From Glandiceps talaboti (lineage: Eukaryota; Hemichordata; Enteropneusta; Spengelidae), in the NCBI RefSeq assembly GCF_964340395.1, contig NC_135561.1, forward strand, positions 1,721,501 to 1,785,500: a stretch of 64,000 nucleotides of DNA, given 5' to 3'. The translations under genes and the position numbers were made by a program. The notes under the pieces are model-generated. The model worked only from the letters and a program-made list of their open reading frames with translations, searched no databases and was not told the DNA's origin. Below are positions 48,530-62,204 of the stretch, piece by piece. How positions within the stretch are numbered: the stretch's first letter is position 1; each line of letters starts with the position of its first letter.

Positions 48530-49745
48530 AACAAGAAGTGTTCATTTGTTGAATGACTATCCAGTTGCCTATCCAACCATGTTGCTATCTTTACGATATA
48601 TGCTATCATTTGGCTGTTGCTTTGGGCGTGGTCATGTTGTTAGATATATTTGCATACATTTTTTGAATGTTTATTCAATTGTCTATTAATCCCTGTTGTT
48701 ATCTTTGTAATATATGTGATCATTTGGCTGTTGCTATGGGCATGGTCTTGTTGCTAGGCACATTTGCATACATTTTTTGAATGTTTATTCATTTGTCTTT
48801 CTATTCCTGTTGTTATCTTTGCAATATACGTTATTATTTGGCTGTTGCTAGGGACGTGGTCTTGTTGCTAGGCAAATTTACATACATTTTTTGATTGTTT
48901 ATTCAATTGTCTACTAATCCCTGTTGTTATCTTTGTGAAATACACGACCGTTTGGCTGTTACTATGGGCGTGGTCATGGTTGCTAGGGTATTTGCATACA
49001 TTTTTTGAATGTTTACTCATTTGCCTACCAGATGATGCTTTTATTTGACCAAAATATACTGCCATTTGGTTGTTGCTAAGGGTGTGGTCATGGTCGCTAG
49101 GGCCAATTTTCTCAATGTTTTGAAGAAAATCTGCAGAATAACACTTTCAGAAACATCTCACCAAGTTTCAGACTCAGTGACAACATACTTTTTGAGATAT
49201 AAGTTTTTGACCAAAAATGAACATTTTTACACCTAATTTGCATATCACTCATGGAATCATTGTATGCTTAATATTTCTTCATCCATACATCCCTAGATGC
49301 ATCCCCTTTAAATTTCAGCCCAATCTGCTCAGTAGTTTTGGAATTATAGATTTTTAACCAAAAAGGCACATTTTTAGCCCTAATTTGCATATCACTGATG
49401 GAATCATCACGTCATGAACAAATCTTACTTTACACCCCCTTAACAATGTTCCCACCAAATTTTGCACCAATCTGCCCAGTAGTTTCTGAGTTTAAGTTTT
49501 TTGACCAAAAATCACATTTTTGGACCCAAATCACACACCTGTGATGCGATCATTTTGATTTGAACAATTTCCCAACTAGACACCCAAGGTAATGGACCCA
49601 CCAAATATCATGGCAATCGGTTCAGCGGTTTTTGACTTTAAGTTGTTTACACACACACACACATCCACACACACACACACACACACAGACAGACAGACGC
49701 CGGGCGATCCCTATAGCACTACTGAACAAGTTCAGTTGTGCTAAC
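48530..49745. repeat. Interspersed repeat with internal ~117-bp tandem units
   Basis: The left part has about five ~117-bp units with tttggctgttgctatgggc, gtggtcttgttgctaggc and catacattttttgaatgttt. The right part has three diverged ~110-bp units with ccaatctgctcagtagtttt, ttgaccaaaaa and ctaatttgcatatcactgat. It ends in (CA)n, (GACA)n, gccgggcgatccctatagca and a gaacaagttcagttgtgcta palindrome. The structure suggests a non-autonomous transposable element family; I cannot classify it. Confidence 0.7.
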
Positions 49746-49917
49746 AAACCAAACACGCTAGTATATCAGTGTACACTTGGTGAATGTTCTGTAGATTATG
49801 CAAAATAAATAAATGCAACACAGTTTCCACCCATATACATGTATACAAGTACATGTACATGCATGCATTCTGCAAGCTGAGTACGTGTATGCATGCAACA
49901 CAAATTTACTGTAAATA

Positions 49918-50260
49918 CTGTATTGCACTGCACTGTACTGTACTGTACTGTACTGTACTGTACTGTACTGTACTGTACTGTACCATACTGCACTGCACTT
50001 TACTTCACTGCACTGTACTGTACTACTGTAGTAGTATGCTATACATGTACTGCATATGTACACCTCTACACTGCACTGTACTGTGCTATACTCTACTTTA
50101 CTGCACTGTATTGTATATTGTACTGTACTGAACTGTGATGTATCATAATGCACTGTACATGTATAGCCAACTGCTATGAAACATACTGTAATGCACCACA
50201 CCATACCTTACCATACTGTACTGTACCTTACCACATCTTACAGTACTGTACTGTATCAAT
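49918..50260. repeat. (CTGTA)n-type simple repeat
   Basis: Tracts of actgtactgtactg with diverged ctgcactg and accttacc derivatives. The open frames rich in Tyr, Cys and Thr across it are artefacts. Confidence 0.9.
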
Positions 50261-51324
50261 TTACAGTCATGTACGTGTACGTGTATGTGTATACTGTGGC
50301 CCAGGTTTTAGAGGAGTTTGAAAAAACAGAGCATTCAGCAATAAAATGGTAAATGTAATATACCATGTACACATATACTGTACCACGGTATGTAAATTTA
50401 AACACCAAATGAGTACAAATGCGTAGGTTTCTACACATACAGAGGAAATGAAGTTAGTCTTTATCTTATTACCTGGTACTGAACATTCTCAATAAATTAC
50501 CTTCTTCCTATTACACATAGATTATTTGATGAGATTTCTATATCATGTTACCATTACCATTTACAAGGTTAACTTTCCTAAATGACAGTATTGGGAACTA
50601 CATTTGTATACATACACTGTAATACTATAAACCAAGATATTTTACTACTAGAAACTGTTTACAGCCTGTAAACTAGTCTATCAGCTAGCCCTCGCGGATG
50701 TTCTTCCGATAAAATACGACACACAGCCGAACAACGCTATCGAGGATGGAACATCCGAGGTCTAGCGAATGTCATCAGGATATAAATAACTGCCAATCAG
50801 AGAACCGTATTAGCGACAAGCACAAACAGAGGACAAGAGCTAAATTTTCATGCATATTCATCTTAAGGAGGGGCTTGTATAAATAACCACCAATGCGTTA
50901 ACTGAAATGTGTGAATGACAACGTCTACACACTCATCAAACTCACAATTACCATAAACCGATAAGCCATAGTAATGACGTAAATGTGTTTGTCAACACTT
51001 GCATGCAGAGATTCCCCGAGGTCATAGGTTATTGAATATATTAAAGTATATATATGCATAGATGGCCCAACCCATCACTCAATGTAATCTCAATGGAATG
51101 TCCGGTCTGAAAATGACATTCGCTAGACTGTTCGGGCAGGCCCTCACATGCGAACTTCGTTCGCTTATAGTTATAGCATCGAAAGAAAGCCAGAACGTCT
51201 AGCAGCAAGACTACCTGTAAACCTGATAAAAGCGAGCAACATCGAAACAAAATTATATACAGCGTATGTGATACAAAAAGATATTCATAGTAAGGAAGTG
51301 CTCTAATAAACTAGCAACATCAAA

Positions 51325-51482
51325 ACAAAGTACATGTAGTCTACAACCCATAACACCAAAGTAAAGTGTTTTCTGTATGTACATGTACCATAATGGTTTA
51401 TAGCATCCATACAACCCATAACACCAAAGTAAAGTGTTTTCTGTATGTACATGTACCATAATGGTTTATAGCATCCATATCA
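51325..51482 (+). repeat. Two-copy 76-bp repeat, also dispersed
   Basis: Two nearly identical copies of caacccataacaccaaagta, aagtgttttctgtatgtaca and tggtttatagcatccat. Related diverged copies lie near 51500-51525, 54840-54915 and (inverted) 55085-55130, so this is a dispersed family. Confidence 0.75.
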
Positions 51483-52638
51483 AGTGTAAAAGTGTAGCAC
51501 ATAGAGAAAGTGCTTTACTTCAGTGTTACCCATTGTATGTACATGTATAATCTATGACATACAATGTATAAATAAGTACTACTACTACTCTACACAAATA
51601 CAAAATGTACCAGCACTTCAATACATGAACATCCAATGTTTTTATGATACAATTTTCCCAGTAACAAAAAGTCTAACACAATGGGTTGCATGGGTCTATA
51701 CAATAAATGAGATCCTAACTGTATATTGACATCTACATGTAAAGACCCATCCAAAACATTGGTTTTACTGATTAGAAGGTACTTCATTTTATCAGGGTTC
51801 GTCACAAGTATGAAGTCACATCCTACATGTAAAGGAAACTGAACAAATTTTATTAGATTCCAAAAATAGGGAAAAGACATTGTGGAAACAGATGATAGGA
51901 AGGATAAATACAACACTATTGAGTACTCCAGGGTCAGAGTGAGAGTTTGTACCTGGCATTTCCCTTGCAAATTAGCCTTGAAAGTTGAACCATATTTTCA
52001 TGATTTTCACACTGTGAAATTACTCTCTCTTTTTTTTGGTGTATGGTCAATACAAGCATTTTCTTTTTACTTTATTGTATTGTACTGATATCTGGAATTA
52101 TAGATAAGGTTACAATAAAGTTTATTATTATTATTATATACTGTCACATTTTAAGACACTGTGGGGGGAGGGGGGGTCTTTCTTTCCATGAGAACATGGA
52201 TACATGTACATGTACATGTACATACAGGCAGAACTGTTAATGTTTCAAGAAAGTATATTGTATACAATGTACATAATGTTTGAAATCCTGTACCAGTACA
52301 ACTTAATTGTGATGCCTCTTGGGTACACCTGTGGTTATTTCAAACAAAATTTCAACTCTATGGCAGTGACAAAAGAATGAAATTGTTCTGTAAATTAACA
52401 AATCATAAAATAATGTGTAACATCCTGGGAGGATCATAATAATCCATTTGGTAAACCTTTCACCAACATACATGTACATGTTGCTTTATAATTCTGAAAT
52501 CTGTGACAGATAAAAACTGACATAGATACATACTGACATAGATATCAACTGGTTGTAATTTTGATATGTTTCTTTGGTATGACCTCCTTGGTTTATTGGA
52601 AATCAACAGTTGGTGTATCATTACACAGTGGTAAAGTT

Positions 52639-52673
52639 AACCCCCCACCCACCCACCCACCCACCCACCCACC

Positions 52674-52724
<51 letters not shown>

Positions 52725-52744
52725 ACACACACACACACACACAC
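52639..52744. repeat. (ACCC)n(CA)n compound microsatellite
   Basis: About ten accc units followed by an interrupted CA run, about 170 bp from the candidate first coding exon. Non-coding. Confidence 0.97.
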
Positions 52745-52914
52745 TTTTATACAACTATTTTAACGTACATTCATAGTATTCCTCTCAGAAATAAAAGTCA
52801 CAAACTGTTGATATTACTTTCAAGACAAGATTTCATTTGACAAAGTTCTGTATGTGATTTGAGGAATGTTCATTTCATTGTCCCCATGGTGCATGTTTCC
52901 TCTTGTAATCTCAC

Positions 52915-52955
52915 CTGTCTCCTATCTCTTCTATACCGCCGTACCGGAAATACAT
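52915..52955 (-). CDS. OXR1/NCOA7-like: Candidate first coding exon of OXR1/NCOA7-like gene
   Basis: The minus-strand ATG at 52953-52955 opens 13 codons plus two bases (MYFRYGGIEEIGD, then AG) before a good donor CAG|gtgaga. The phase matches the exon at 48067 exactly and gives an arginine at the junction. An in-frame TAA lies just upstream. The local sequence is relatively CpG-rich (ccgccgtaccgg). Vertebrate OXR1/NCOA7 genes use several short alternative first exons, so a short leader is plausible, but the peptide itself is not recognisably conserved. Confidence 0.35.
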
Positions 52956-55281
52956 CACAATTTATATTTGTAATGGATTCTATGATGTTGGTTTATATAC
53001 TTAGTATTGAATGTTAGTTTGTATCACAGGTTTATACGAGTTTAGCTTATTCAGTAAAACAGATGTTTGGCTGCCCTATCAGTGAGTTAGTCCGTAAGAT
53101 ACAAAATCTTGTACTACCCAATCAGCCATAGCTTCATGCCTGCTGTACATCATATCTTACAGACTATGTTTTGCTATCAAAACTGTCCTTTTAATGTTTC
53201 CCTAATTGGAAAAAGTGTTTCTGAATCAATCAAAATTATCAACTAGAAGTGAAAGACAGACGTTATTTTTATCACATTTCCTGTTTCCTTTTAAATTGTC
53301 CTTTTAAATTTCCCTAGTTGGAAAAAAGTGTTTCTGAACCAATGAAAGTCATAATTCTAATCACAAAACATTTCCTGTTTTTACTATTTTAGTACCATAG
53401 TTGATAAAAATTTGGAGGACATAGTGAAGACTAAAAGTAAAACCAGGAAGTGTAAAGATTGTAATTGAACACACTGAGATCCCCATCTTCATATCTTACA
53501 TGTACATCCTTCATCACCACTTAACACTACTTTCATATCATTTCCTGCATGACACCTAACTTCAAGGTTTACACCTGGGGGAAGATAAATAACTTGACCT
53601 GTTCTTACTGTAAGACACACCTCCACACTATTGTACTGTTTTCCTCTTGTCTTGCTTGCTTATACAAATATAATTTTTTTTTGTATGATGCAAAATACTA
53701 AATTTCAATCACATTGGAATTAATTTTTACTAATTTTCAATAAGGTAACCCTTTTCCAAATTCACTAGTATTTTTTCTGTAACTTACAATCAAAATACAT
53801 GTACAATGGCAGAGAAATTATTTTGTACTCATTACCCTGCATCCTGGAACAAATCCACTGGTCCTGGGTCCAGGGCTAGCGATTTTTTTGGGTGGACCAC
53901 ACAAATTTTACCTTGTCTGGTCCATCAGACCAGTACCTCACTGTTAATAACTATGTTAAAACATCATCTGAACATACAGATTCATAGGTAAGATTTAATG
54001 TTTCACATTAGCGGAACCTGGGACCACTAATACTTTCAGCAGGACCGCTGGAAGTGTTAAGGTTCTGGTCCGGGGACCACCAGTTCACAAAATGGTTTGT
54101 TCACCCCTGTACATGTCATTTGTGGTGTTATTTCACTCCTTACTGACCACTTGTGATACTAGCATACTATCAGTGCAGTGTGAAGCAATCATGTGGTTTG
54201 AAAATATGAAATCCAACTGAGAGAACATTATTGTATTCAGGCATTACAAATCTGTGATACGTATCATACACTCAACATATATTTCATATAACTAATTTAT
54301 GTACACCAAAATACCTGCATTGATAGCATTCATGTAAATACACATCAACAGAATAATGTGGTGTGATAATGCTACATCAGACTATTAGAATACATTCAAA
54401 TTAAGACATTGTGTAAATGTACACTACTGAGCATCAACACAATGTACAAATAGCTAATATCATGTAAATTTCTACAAACAGCTGTGCTGATAACTGATAC
54501 TGACAGCATCACATGCAGTTAGCCATACCAGGGACTGAAACAAAATCACAGCTCATGATGTAAACAAGCTAGGTAAAACCATGGTAAAACAGCTTCATTC
54601 TGATCGATTGTTGGTGAAAATGAAATCTGTCGCTGTTTTTTTTTGAGAACTATGAAATGGTTTGGAGTGTGAGATTTTTTTATAAAGACATCATAAGAGG
54701 GCTTGACACCATTGTTTAATCACAGACCCTCCGGAGGATCTATGGTTTAATACATTGCTGGGAGAGAGCACTGTTGTATTCAAGCATTACAAATCTGTGA
54801 TACAGACATGTATTGTACACTCAACATGTACATGATGTACAACACTGAAGTAAAGCACTTTCTCTATGTGCTACACTCAGTTTATAAATTATAGCATTCA
54901 TATCAATAATCAAGTGTAAAGTATACTGTTTCAGTTGGTTTATTTACAAGCCTAGCATGTGCCCTTTCTAAAGTGGTCAATTAGCAAATGAAACAGTGTA
55001 CTTTTAAACTTGATATCTGGGCTTGAAATTAACTTTATTTGTTTGGTAGTCCTCATGGGTTGCCAATTTATGAAAGTGGCAGCCCAAGGATGAGAAACGC
55101 TTTACTTTGGTGTGTTATGAGTTGTAATTAAGTAAAAGGTTACATGATGTATTTCATACAAATACATGTATGTGTACCCCAAAATACCTGCATTGATAGT
55201 GTAAATACACATTGGTACAAGTTGTCTGGCACACAATAACAGAATATAAACATAAATGACCTTGAAATCTAGGTCACTCAC

Positions 55282-55298
55282 CTCATTACAATATACAT
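55282..55298 (-). CDS. Alternative first coding exon candidate
   Basis: Minus-strand ATG followed by four codons and two bases (MYIVM, then AG) ending at a strong donor gtgagtg. It also fits the phase of the exon at 48067. It is very short, so chance is a serious explanation. Listed because OXR1/NCOA7 genes typically have more than one start exon. Confidence 0.15.
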
Positions 55299-56059
55299 GA
55301 CTAAGTCTAAAAAAAACATATGGTTGTTAATAATTTATGATGGTTTCTGTCAGATAAAGTAATTTATTATAAGAGTGACATAACGTCAGTTACTATTTAT
55401 AACTTTGTGCAGCTCTCTACTTTTGAATATAACAATAAAAGTCATTCTCATAACACAATGCCAAGTTCATGTTATGATCCCATAGTATACATGTATCATG
55501 TATCATCATCAAACATAATTTTCTTTGATTTATTAATCTTTCATATACAGACTTCATTTCAATGCTTAAACACTTTTATGCCAATGGAACCTGCTGCAAG
55601 ATTATGTTTAGATTTAGTGACTCACGAGAAATTGTGTGTGCCAGTAGCGTGTCAAATTGGCTTCTAGAGGGTGGTACACTGAGTACACTTAATACATACA
55701 TAGCTACTGGCATAATACTGACCTTTTACAGTTCTAAAGAAACATCACCCTATAAACAGGAAGTAATTCCATTCTTTTTACTCAGAATCTTACCTGTGCA
55801 ATAAATTTCACATTCATGAGTACTAATATAAGTATTAGATACTTGAAGTTCAAAGTATGCATACTATATGTATATACCAGTCTGGACGCCAACACAGTTT
55901 CTAAATAGTAAAGTTACTGTATAGGAAATAGACTATGTGCATACTGGATACAATGTGTGTGTTCTCCATGATCAGTAAACCTATTATCATGATTAGACAT
56001 CCTTGTGTATAGGTATTACATCATACATGTACATGTTTACAATTGTTATTTGTAAAAGT

Positions 56060-56240
56060 TTTTTCACTGACCCCTGGTCAAATCATAGTCCACGGCCAAT
56101 TGGTCAAACCATAGACAGTCCATGGCCCCTTGGTCAAACTATAGACAGTCTATGGGCCCCTGGTCAAACCGTGGACAGTCTACAGTCCCCTGGTCAAACC
56201 GTGGACAGTGCACAGGCCCCTGGTCAAACCACAGCAAAGA
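56060..56240 (+). repeat. 33-bp minisatellite, ~5 copies
   Basis: Units of cccctggtcaaaccgtggac plus agtctacaggc, of 33 bp, so a frame stays open through them (PGQTVDSLQS repeats in a 110-codon frame starting at 56003). No promoter, splice context or domain supports a gene; most likely a repeat artefact. Confidence 0.75.
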
Positions 56241-58326
56241 CACAAGGACACAATAGCAGATTATACTCTATCAAGATTGAAGAGCAACAGGCTAATATAC
56301 TCTGGCTAATTTTTCAAACAAAACAGAATACATGAATAATGTTATCGTCAAAGGGACATTATAGGAATTACATGTAGAGGTGATGCTACAGATTTTTATC
56401 CCCTGTGAAGGGGGTCGGTATCATCCAGTGTCCTTTAGGTATGTGTTGAAAAGATTTTTCACACACATATATGTACTCATTTAAAAGTTTCGATTTATAA
56501 TCTTTTATATAAGTTTTGTTCAGGCAATGACACTTACTGTTACACCTCTGATCTTTTAATTCATTGTGTTAATGTAGTCAAGTGATGATATTTGGAAGGC
56601 AACAATGGCTATCTACCATTTCCTGTCATTTAAAGCTACATGCATGAATTGAAGGGAACATGTTTCCTCCTTGTGTATAGACCCCGCCTACCACTTCAAC
56701 AAAGGTTAATTTCACAAAAAGAACAATACTGATACACAAAAGAACATTGTACACATTCATGTATGTTTTGATGGTATCAATATTTGAATGCCCACAATAA
56801 CTATTTACCTTGTTTAGTCACTGATGTCATCACTGATGTCATTCACCTCTCTTTCTTAAAATATTAAATCCGGCTAGAAATATTTTTCACCAAGGCATTC
56901 CATGCATTTGTTTACTTAGAAGGTCAAGGCAAACAGGTGACTTCTCTTTTCAGTAAGAAGGAAATCTAATATTGTGAAATATTTCCATCTTATAAAAACT
57001 GAATTCATGGCTGAAATATATGCAAATTACAGCCTTTTTATGAAGGGCAGTAAGTATGGTATTTAAAATTCAAGTTATTTTAAAGAGGGTTCCTAAACAG
57101 AGTTATGTAGATTCTATGGCAAAATATTGTATTTTCACCTTTTTTAACCATTTTCTGTTACTGGAGTCCCCAACCTTAGCAAAAATATTTAAATAAATTA
57201 CCATTACTTATGTAATTCTTTATTAAACTCTTTTTAAAATTAATTCAGGATGAATGACCCTTCACAAAAACGAGACATAATGATATTAAATTGCACAATA
57301 TCGTATTATCAGACTTTTCAGCCAACTAAAAAAATACAACAGGATGAAAATTTGAAGTAAAATCAAATACAAAATAAATACATGTGTGGAAAAAGAGAAC
57401 TGAATAAAATCAATAGGATATGAAAATCTAGTTATTTCGGAATAGTAAACTGGAAACAAATGTGACATTTCAATCCATCTACTAAGGACCTTGATTATAC
57501 ATTCTCCATTGAATAAATCAAAGTTATGGATATACTATACAACAGTTGATAAACAAAGCTAGACTCTCAAAATTAATAATTACTAACATTTATCACAGAC
57601 TTGAAGTTCAGTAGTTTGCAAGAATTTTGGAACACAAAGTTCCTAAACACTAAATACTAACCATATTACTACTGGTGGCATCAATGAGAAACTGAGATAG
57701 ATGTTACATATACGGTACTTGAATGAAGCCATTAACAAAAACACTGACTACCTACCTACCTACATACAAAGAAAGTAAGGACACATTTAGCATAGAGTGT
57801 TTCATTCAAAACATGTGTTGTCAATAACCTTGGTCTCACAAACAAAGAAGAAAGTGTAATACAGAAATATCAATAGGGAATACAAATATACAAGGCATGA
57901 AATAGTACAGCAACAGAAGACACGTACACATACTGACTACAAAGCCTCAGCTGACAAAGGAACCAACCATTCAGTGTATAAATTTACGTGTTATGCTTTA
58001 AGTAGACTCAACCAAATGAATGATTACAAAACTCCTCTCTTGTAAACTGCAGTAAAATCTATCACCTACCTGTTTTATCAGTAGCTAACAAATGCTGTAT
58101 GGTTTGACAACAAATGAATCGTTTCAGCTCATCAACGTGAACTACAGTTCTAAACTTAAACTGGGAGTGTGTGGAGTTTGAACTGTGTATACAACTGAGT
58201 CAGACAATCATATGAATTCAACAACCTTTCACCTCTGACCTTAAGGCTGTTGTTTACATTTTCACTTCTGTACGAAAAACAACTTTTGATCACGCAGGGG
58301 AAAAGCTCTACATGTTCAGGGACACT

Positions 58327-58511
58327 TTAGTTAATGTTCTCTTCTTTGTTAGGGTTTTGAACAACAAATTTACATGCTTGAAAGCATAGTTTTTCTAACT
58401 TTAACAGAAAATCAGCCTGGCTTGAAAATTCGGTCAAGAGGTCCGTAACTGATAAATGGGGTTCACATGATTCTGACTGGAGGATATGAACTTTGAACCT
58501 GAATATAATAG
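58327..58511 (-). CDS. Possible MCM N-terminal-like exon
   Basis: On the minus strand a good acceptor (ctattatattcag) precedes an open frame reading FKVHILQSESCEPHLSVTDL, LTEFSSQADFLLKLEKLCFQ and ACKFVVQNPNKEENIN, then TAA. The spacing of hydrophobic residues (LS..DLL..F......LL..E..CFQA.K) resembles the N-terminal helical start of MCM-family proteins such as MCMDC2, where a YRFK..., LDAELGNHIL..., FQSVCFIAVKTL pattern occurs. I could not find a phase-matched neighbour exon on either side, and an earlier donor (GCAT|gtaaat) competes with the stop. It may be a real exon, a pseudogene or chance. Confidence 0.22.
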
Positions 58512-61500
58512 ACATCAAACGTGATTAACATAATAAAAACATTTTTATATAAATCATACAAATGATTAACAGTGCAAATAAAATCAATTATTCCTAACTA
58601 TTATTAGTACTTTGGGCCACAATCCAAGGAGTGCAAATCAACATAATCCAAATACACATAAAAACCCTGTGTGGGTAAATTATGTAATTATTACATGCCA
58701 AGGAAATGTTTAGGTACGTCGAGAGAGAGGTAGGAGAGAGGGGTTGGGGGAGGGACACAAGTAAGCAAGAAGAATACTTGTGCTTGACTATGAGTTTGAA
58801 AAGAGGTGAAGAGGTGGGGATGAAAATGAAAAACATATAGGTAGGTAGGCCACAGTTATATTTGTGTTTGGCTATGAGTTGGTGGGGATGGGAGTAGGGG
58901 TGGGAGGGGAAAAGAAAGATATAGCAAGCCAGAATACTTTTTTCTACTGTGTATTGGTGGAAGGGGAGGGAAGACAAAGAGGGAAAAGATATATTTAGAT
59001 GATGTGATGCGTGAGCCATAGTACATTTTCTGCTTCAAGATTCAACTATTTATAAAGGAGTGTGGTTCACAGGTAGGAGTAAAAGAAACAGGTTAGTACA
59101 CATTCTTGTGGGCTGGAGTAACGTTGCTGTGCTATGTTCTACTGTTCCTACAAGAAGGGGTGAAATCGATAATGAAGTCAGTGATGTTGTATGATGATGC
59201 ATGTTGGTGATTTTAAAGACAGTTACACATATACTCTACATGCACCACAAATTAAATTTAAATTCAACAAAAATAATCATGCAATCATTCACATATTTCC
59301 ATCAAAAAATAAAATAAATATTTGTGAAGGAAAGGTGCAGGACTGATACGCTCTGTTTGTAAAAACAATGTTATGAGTTTTTGAAAGTATTTGATCATAT
59401 AATAACACAAGCTATATTTAGTACATTACTAATTTTCAATGGTATGTAAGCAGTTATAAAAAGCTATTAGTCAAAAATGCTAATAGGCAAGGCCAATTTA
59501 ATACGTTTTTTTTATACTTTATAGATTAATGATGTATCCATAATATAACATTGTCACAGGGGTTTTTTTAAAAGTCAGGAGAGATTTAAATAAACGGTTA
59601 CATCTACCCACACAATTTACTGACTGAGGCTTTATCCAAAATTATCATTTTTATCAAGTTTCTGCCCTATTTGTTAAGAGGTTCTTCTCAAAGTACTATG
59701 AATGCTGTACAGTACATGGTGAAGAGTCTGAGAGCTCTTATCAGATTCAAAGCCATGGAGAGCCCCCCTAGACTACCCCTTATGAACAAATCAGAACTGT
59801 TAAAATGTACACTGTCCAGTTCTGAAATTACAGGTGAAATGTGTGCAGCTGAAAATTAGTAAAAAAAGATACATTTATGGTTTTAGATTTGTCTATTGGG
59901 GTTACTAAACTATACATGTACGGTATGGTAATGTTCAGTCATGTGAATGTTGTAAGACCACTAATACATGCAAATCATACAAGTGTACCAGAAATGTTAC
60001 AAATGTGTACATACATGGGTTTCAACACTAAATCATTGTAAACCACAGCCTCTGTTATGGCACCATCCAAGGTGTACCTGTCAAGATGTATATATTTCAT
60101 AGTGGCACAGAAGATATATCAACTCTTGTTTGCGAGAATGTACTAAAAGTCAAATATATCATATCGCTAACAATCAACACAAAAGACATCATTCTGATTC
60201 ATGTATTTGAGTTGTCTATATGTATTGTTAGGGTTATTGTGTACTGTACCCTACACCAGTTATGTGACTAAGTCATGCATACACAAAGAGCCCTGAGATA
60301 TCTTCTATATTGTTATTACATACACGTATACACATTCAATACAATCATTATTGAATATATGATTCACCTGATTTACATGTAAATAGGACACACCCATAAA
60401 TGTGAAAAACAATTACACAAAATATATATTGCCAGACATTACAAATTGATAGCATTGCTAGTAAGATGGAATTACTATCAAATGTATCAGATCAAAGAAT
60501 TTTGTTTATTACAACTAACCTACATCAATAACCATTGCGGAGAGCCCTATCTCATCTTTGTATCTGACTAGACAAAAGTTTATCATGGCATATGTTTGAA
60601 CATTTCTCTGATGGCACTGACAAATAATATTTGAATTACACAGGATACATAAAGACAAACACAGAGCATGACACAGTTGTGTACTTAGTATCAATGTCTT
60701 TAGTATCAAACTAAGTTTTCTGCCTGATAAAAGTTGTAGACTTGTGGGCATCTTCACATAAAAGATAGATCAGAAAGAAGCAAATTTGATAAATAAGATC
60801 TGCAGCACCTTAATCATGTTCATCAGGTCAGTAAAGCATAGTAAATTACAATATATTCTTGTACCAAGGGTTCTTATCACTTATGAGTAACGATTGACAA
60901 GCCTGTCGATCTGACCAGGCAAAACGTTACTTGTAAGGTACAAGAATGTATTATTTCCTTTCGTCAGGACCTTGACTATACTGTGAGTAGTAGTATGGAA
61001 GTATACTTCCATGGTGGTAGCGGTATTGTAAAGGAACTAGACTAGTAGTATACTTACATATATTTACATACTGGTACATCTTTTTCTTACACCCACATCG
61101 TTGGGAATCCAATTCTCAAGTCATGATACACATACAGTGTGTACATTAAATACAAATATCATTACAAGATTTGACATTTTAGGAAATGTGAAAATCAAGA
61201 CTAAAATCAGATTTAGGTTTCCCACTGACGTCTGCAGACAGATGACAGACGTAAGTAAATGAAAAGCAACAGTGATTAGTAACAGTATACTGTCATCACT
61301 TTCTCTCTCTCTACGTCAAAAACATGTGACTGAACAGAGAGTTCTACTGAATTACAGGATTTAGATATTAAACAGTCACTGTATGCTCTGAGATCATTTA
61401 TTAAAGCCACCTGATCAAAAACATCCAACTTTTTAGAATGTCAATGGTGAAGTGATCGTGAAATTGACTGATACACTAGCCTACAATCAATTCTCTCCGA

Positions 61501-62204
61501 CATGTATTTATCAGTATGTTGAAATCACAATTTGAAAATGTTATCTTGGATACATCTCCAAGACATACATTTTGTACACGTCTCCAAGACATACAAATGT
61601 TACACAGTGACCAAATTTTCTTGTACACATACACTTATATCACCTGATGATCACTGAGGAAGCATGAAACTCTAAGTAATGACTTATAACATCCTTATTC
61701 TTTGGATTAAGTCTATAAATGCTCTGCTACTAATATTGCATCGAGCACTCTTCTCTCCAGTGAGACTTTTATATGAATACATTTACATGTATATATACCC
61801 GGTATGTCCATTGTAGCACTACATCCACTACAAGTGTAAGTAAATCAGGCTGTTCTGCCATACAACCCTGGTCCGCAAAACCCATATCCGGGCCTTAAAT
61901 ATGATTATATACTGGTATGTACATGTATGTTGGATTACTTGTTGTGACCAATTTGTAAATTTGTAGGATTTTGACAGGATTTGCTCACTAGCCAAACACA
62001 TTCAGTACCGTAATAACCTACTAAAAAGCCTGGCTTTTCTGCCACAACAAACCATGTGTCATAATCATATCAAGTTTTTCTAATTTGGGGTACTGTATCA
62101 ACAATATCACATGCTTAAACTATATTTTGTGGTTGGTATTATCAGTTAGGCAGGGTCATGGACAGAAGTGTTTGTACAGAAGCAGTCATAGATAGCATTA
62201 ACTC

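Larger units (their letters stand above)
48068..52914 (-). other. 4.8-kb first intron candidate of OXR1/NCOA7-like gene
   Basis: Besides the interspersed repeat, the section from about 50690 to 51250 stands out by CpG content and by short complementary pieces (gctagccctcgcggatgttc, gaacatccgaggtctagcg, atgacattcgctagac). It may be a degenerate inverted-repeat element or a promoter-like island, with CCAAT-type boxes (attggt, attggc) on the minus strand near 50800-50905. No coding exon is supported. Confidence 0.4.
52956..58326. other. Non-coding stretch upstream of OXR1/NCOA7-like gene
   Basis: Apart from the items listed, this stretch shows only AT-rich sequence with short dispersed repeats (for example gtttccctaattggaaaaag repeated at 53196 and 53310). 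Promoters of the OXR1/NCOA7-like gene probably lie here if the first-exon candidates are right. Confidence 0.45.

Noticed and set aside
50690-51250. CpG-containing section considered as a promoter island
   Set aside because: The density is modest, complementary fragments suggest a degenerate inverted repeat, and no first exon with correct phase starts there.
56003-56335. 110-codon plus-strand frame with PGQTVDS repeats
   Set aside because: A 33-bp minisatellite keeps one frame open by arithmetic; flanking residues are unremarkable and no splice or promoter context was found.
58072-58153. Exon-like minus-strand segment TVVHVDELKRFICCQTIQHL
   Set aside because: Acceptor gtttag and donor gtaggt are present, but the phase joins neither the MCM-like exon nor the OXR1/NCOA7-like exons. 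It could be an untranslated exon; no positive evidence.
60520-60607. Exon-like minus-strand segment NVQTYAMINFCLVRYKDEIG
   Set aside because: It has plausible splice borders but a weak pyrimidine tract, phase 0 to 1, and no neighbour that joins it; it does not fit the MCM-like frame at 58.4 kb.
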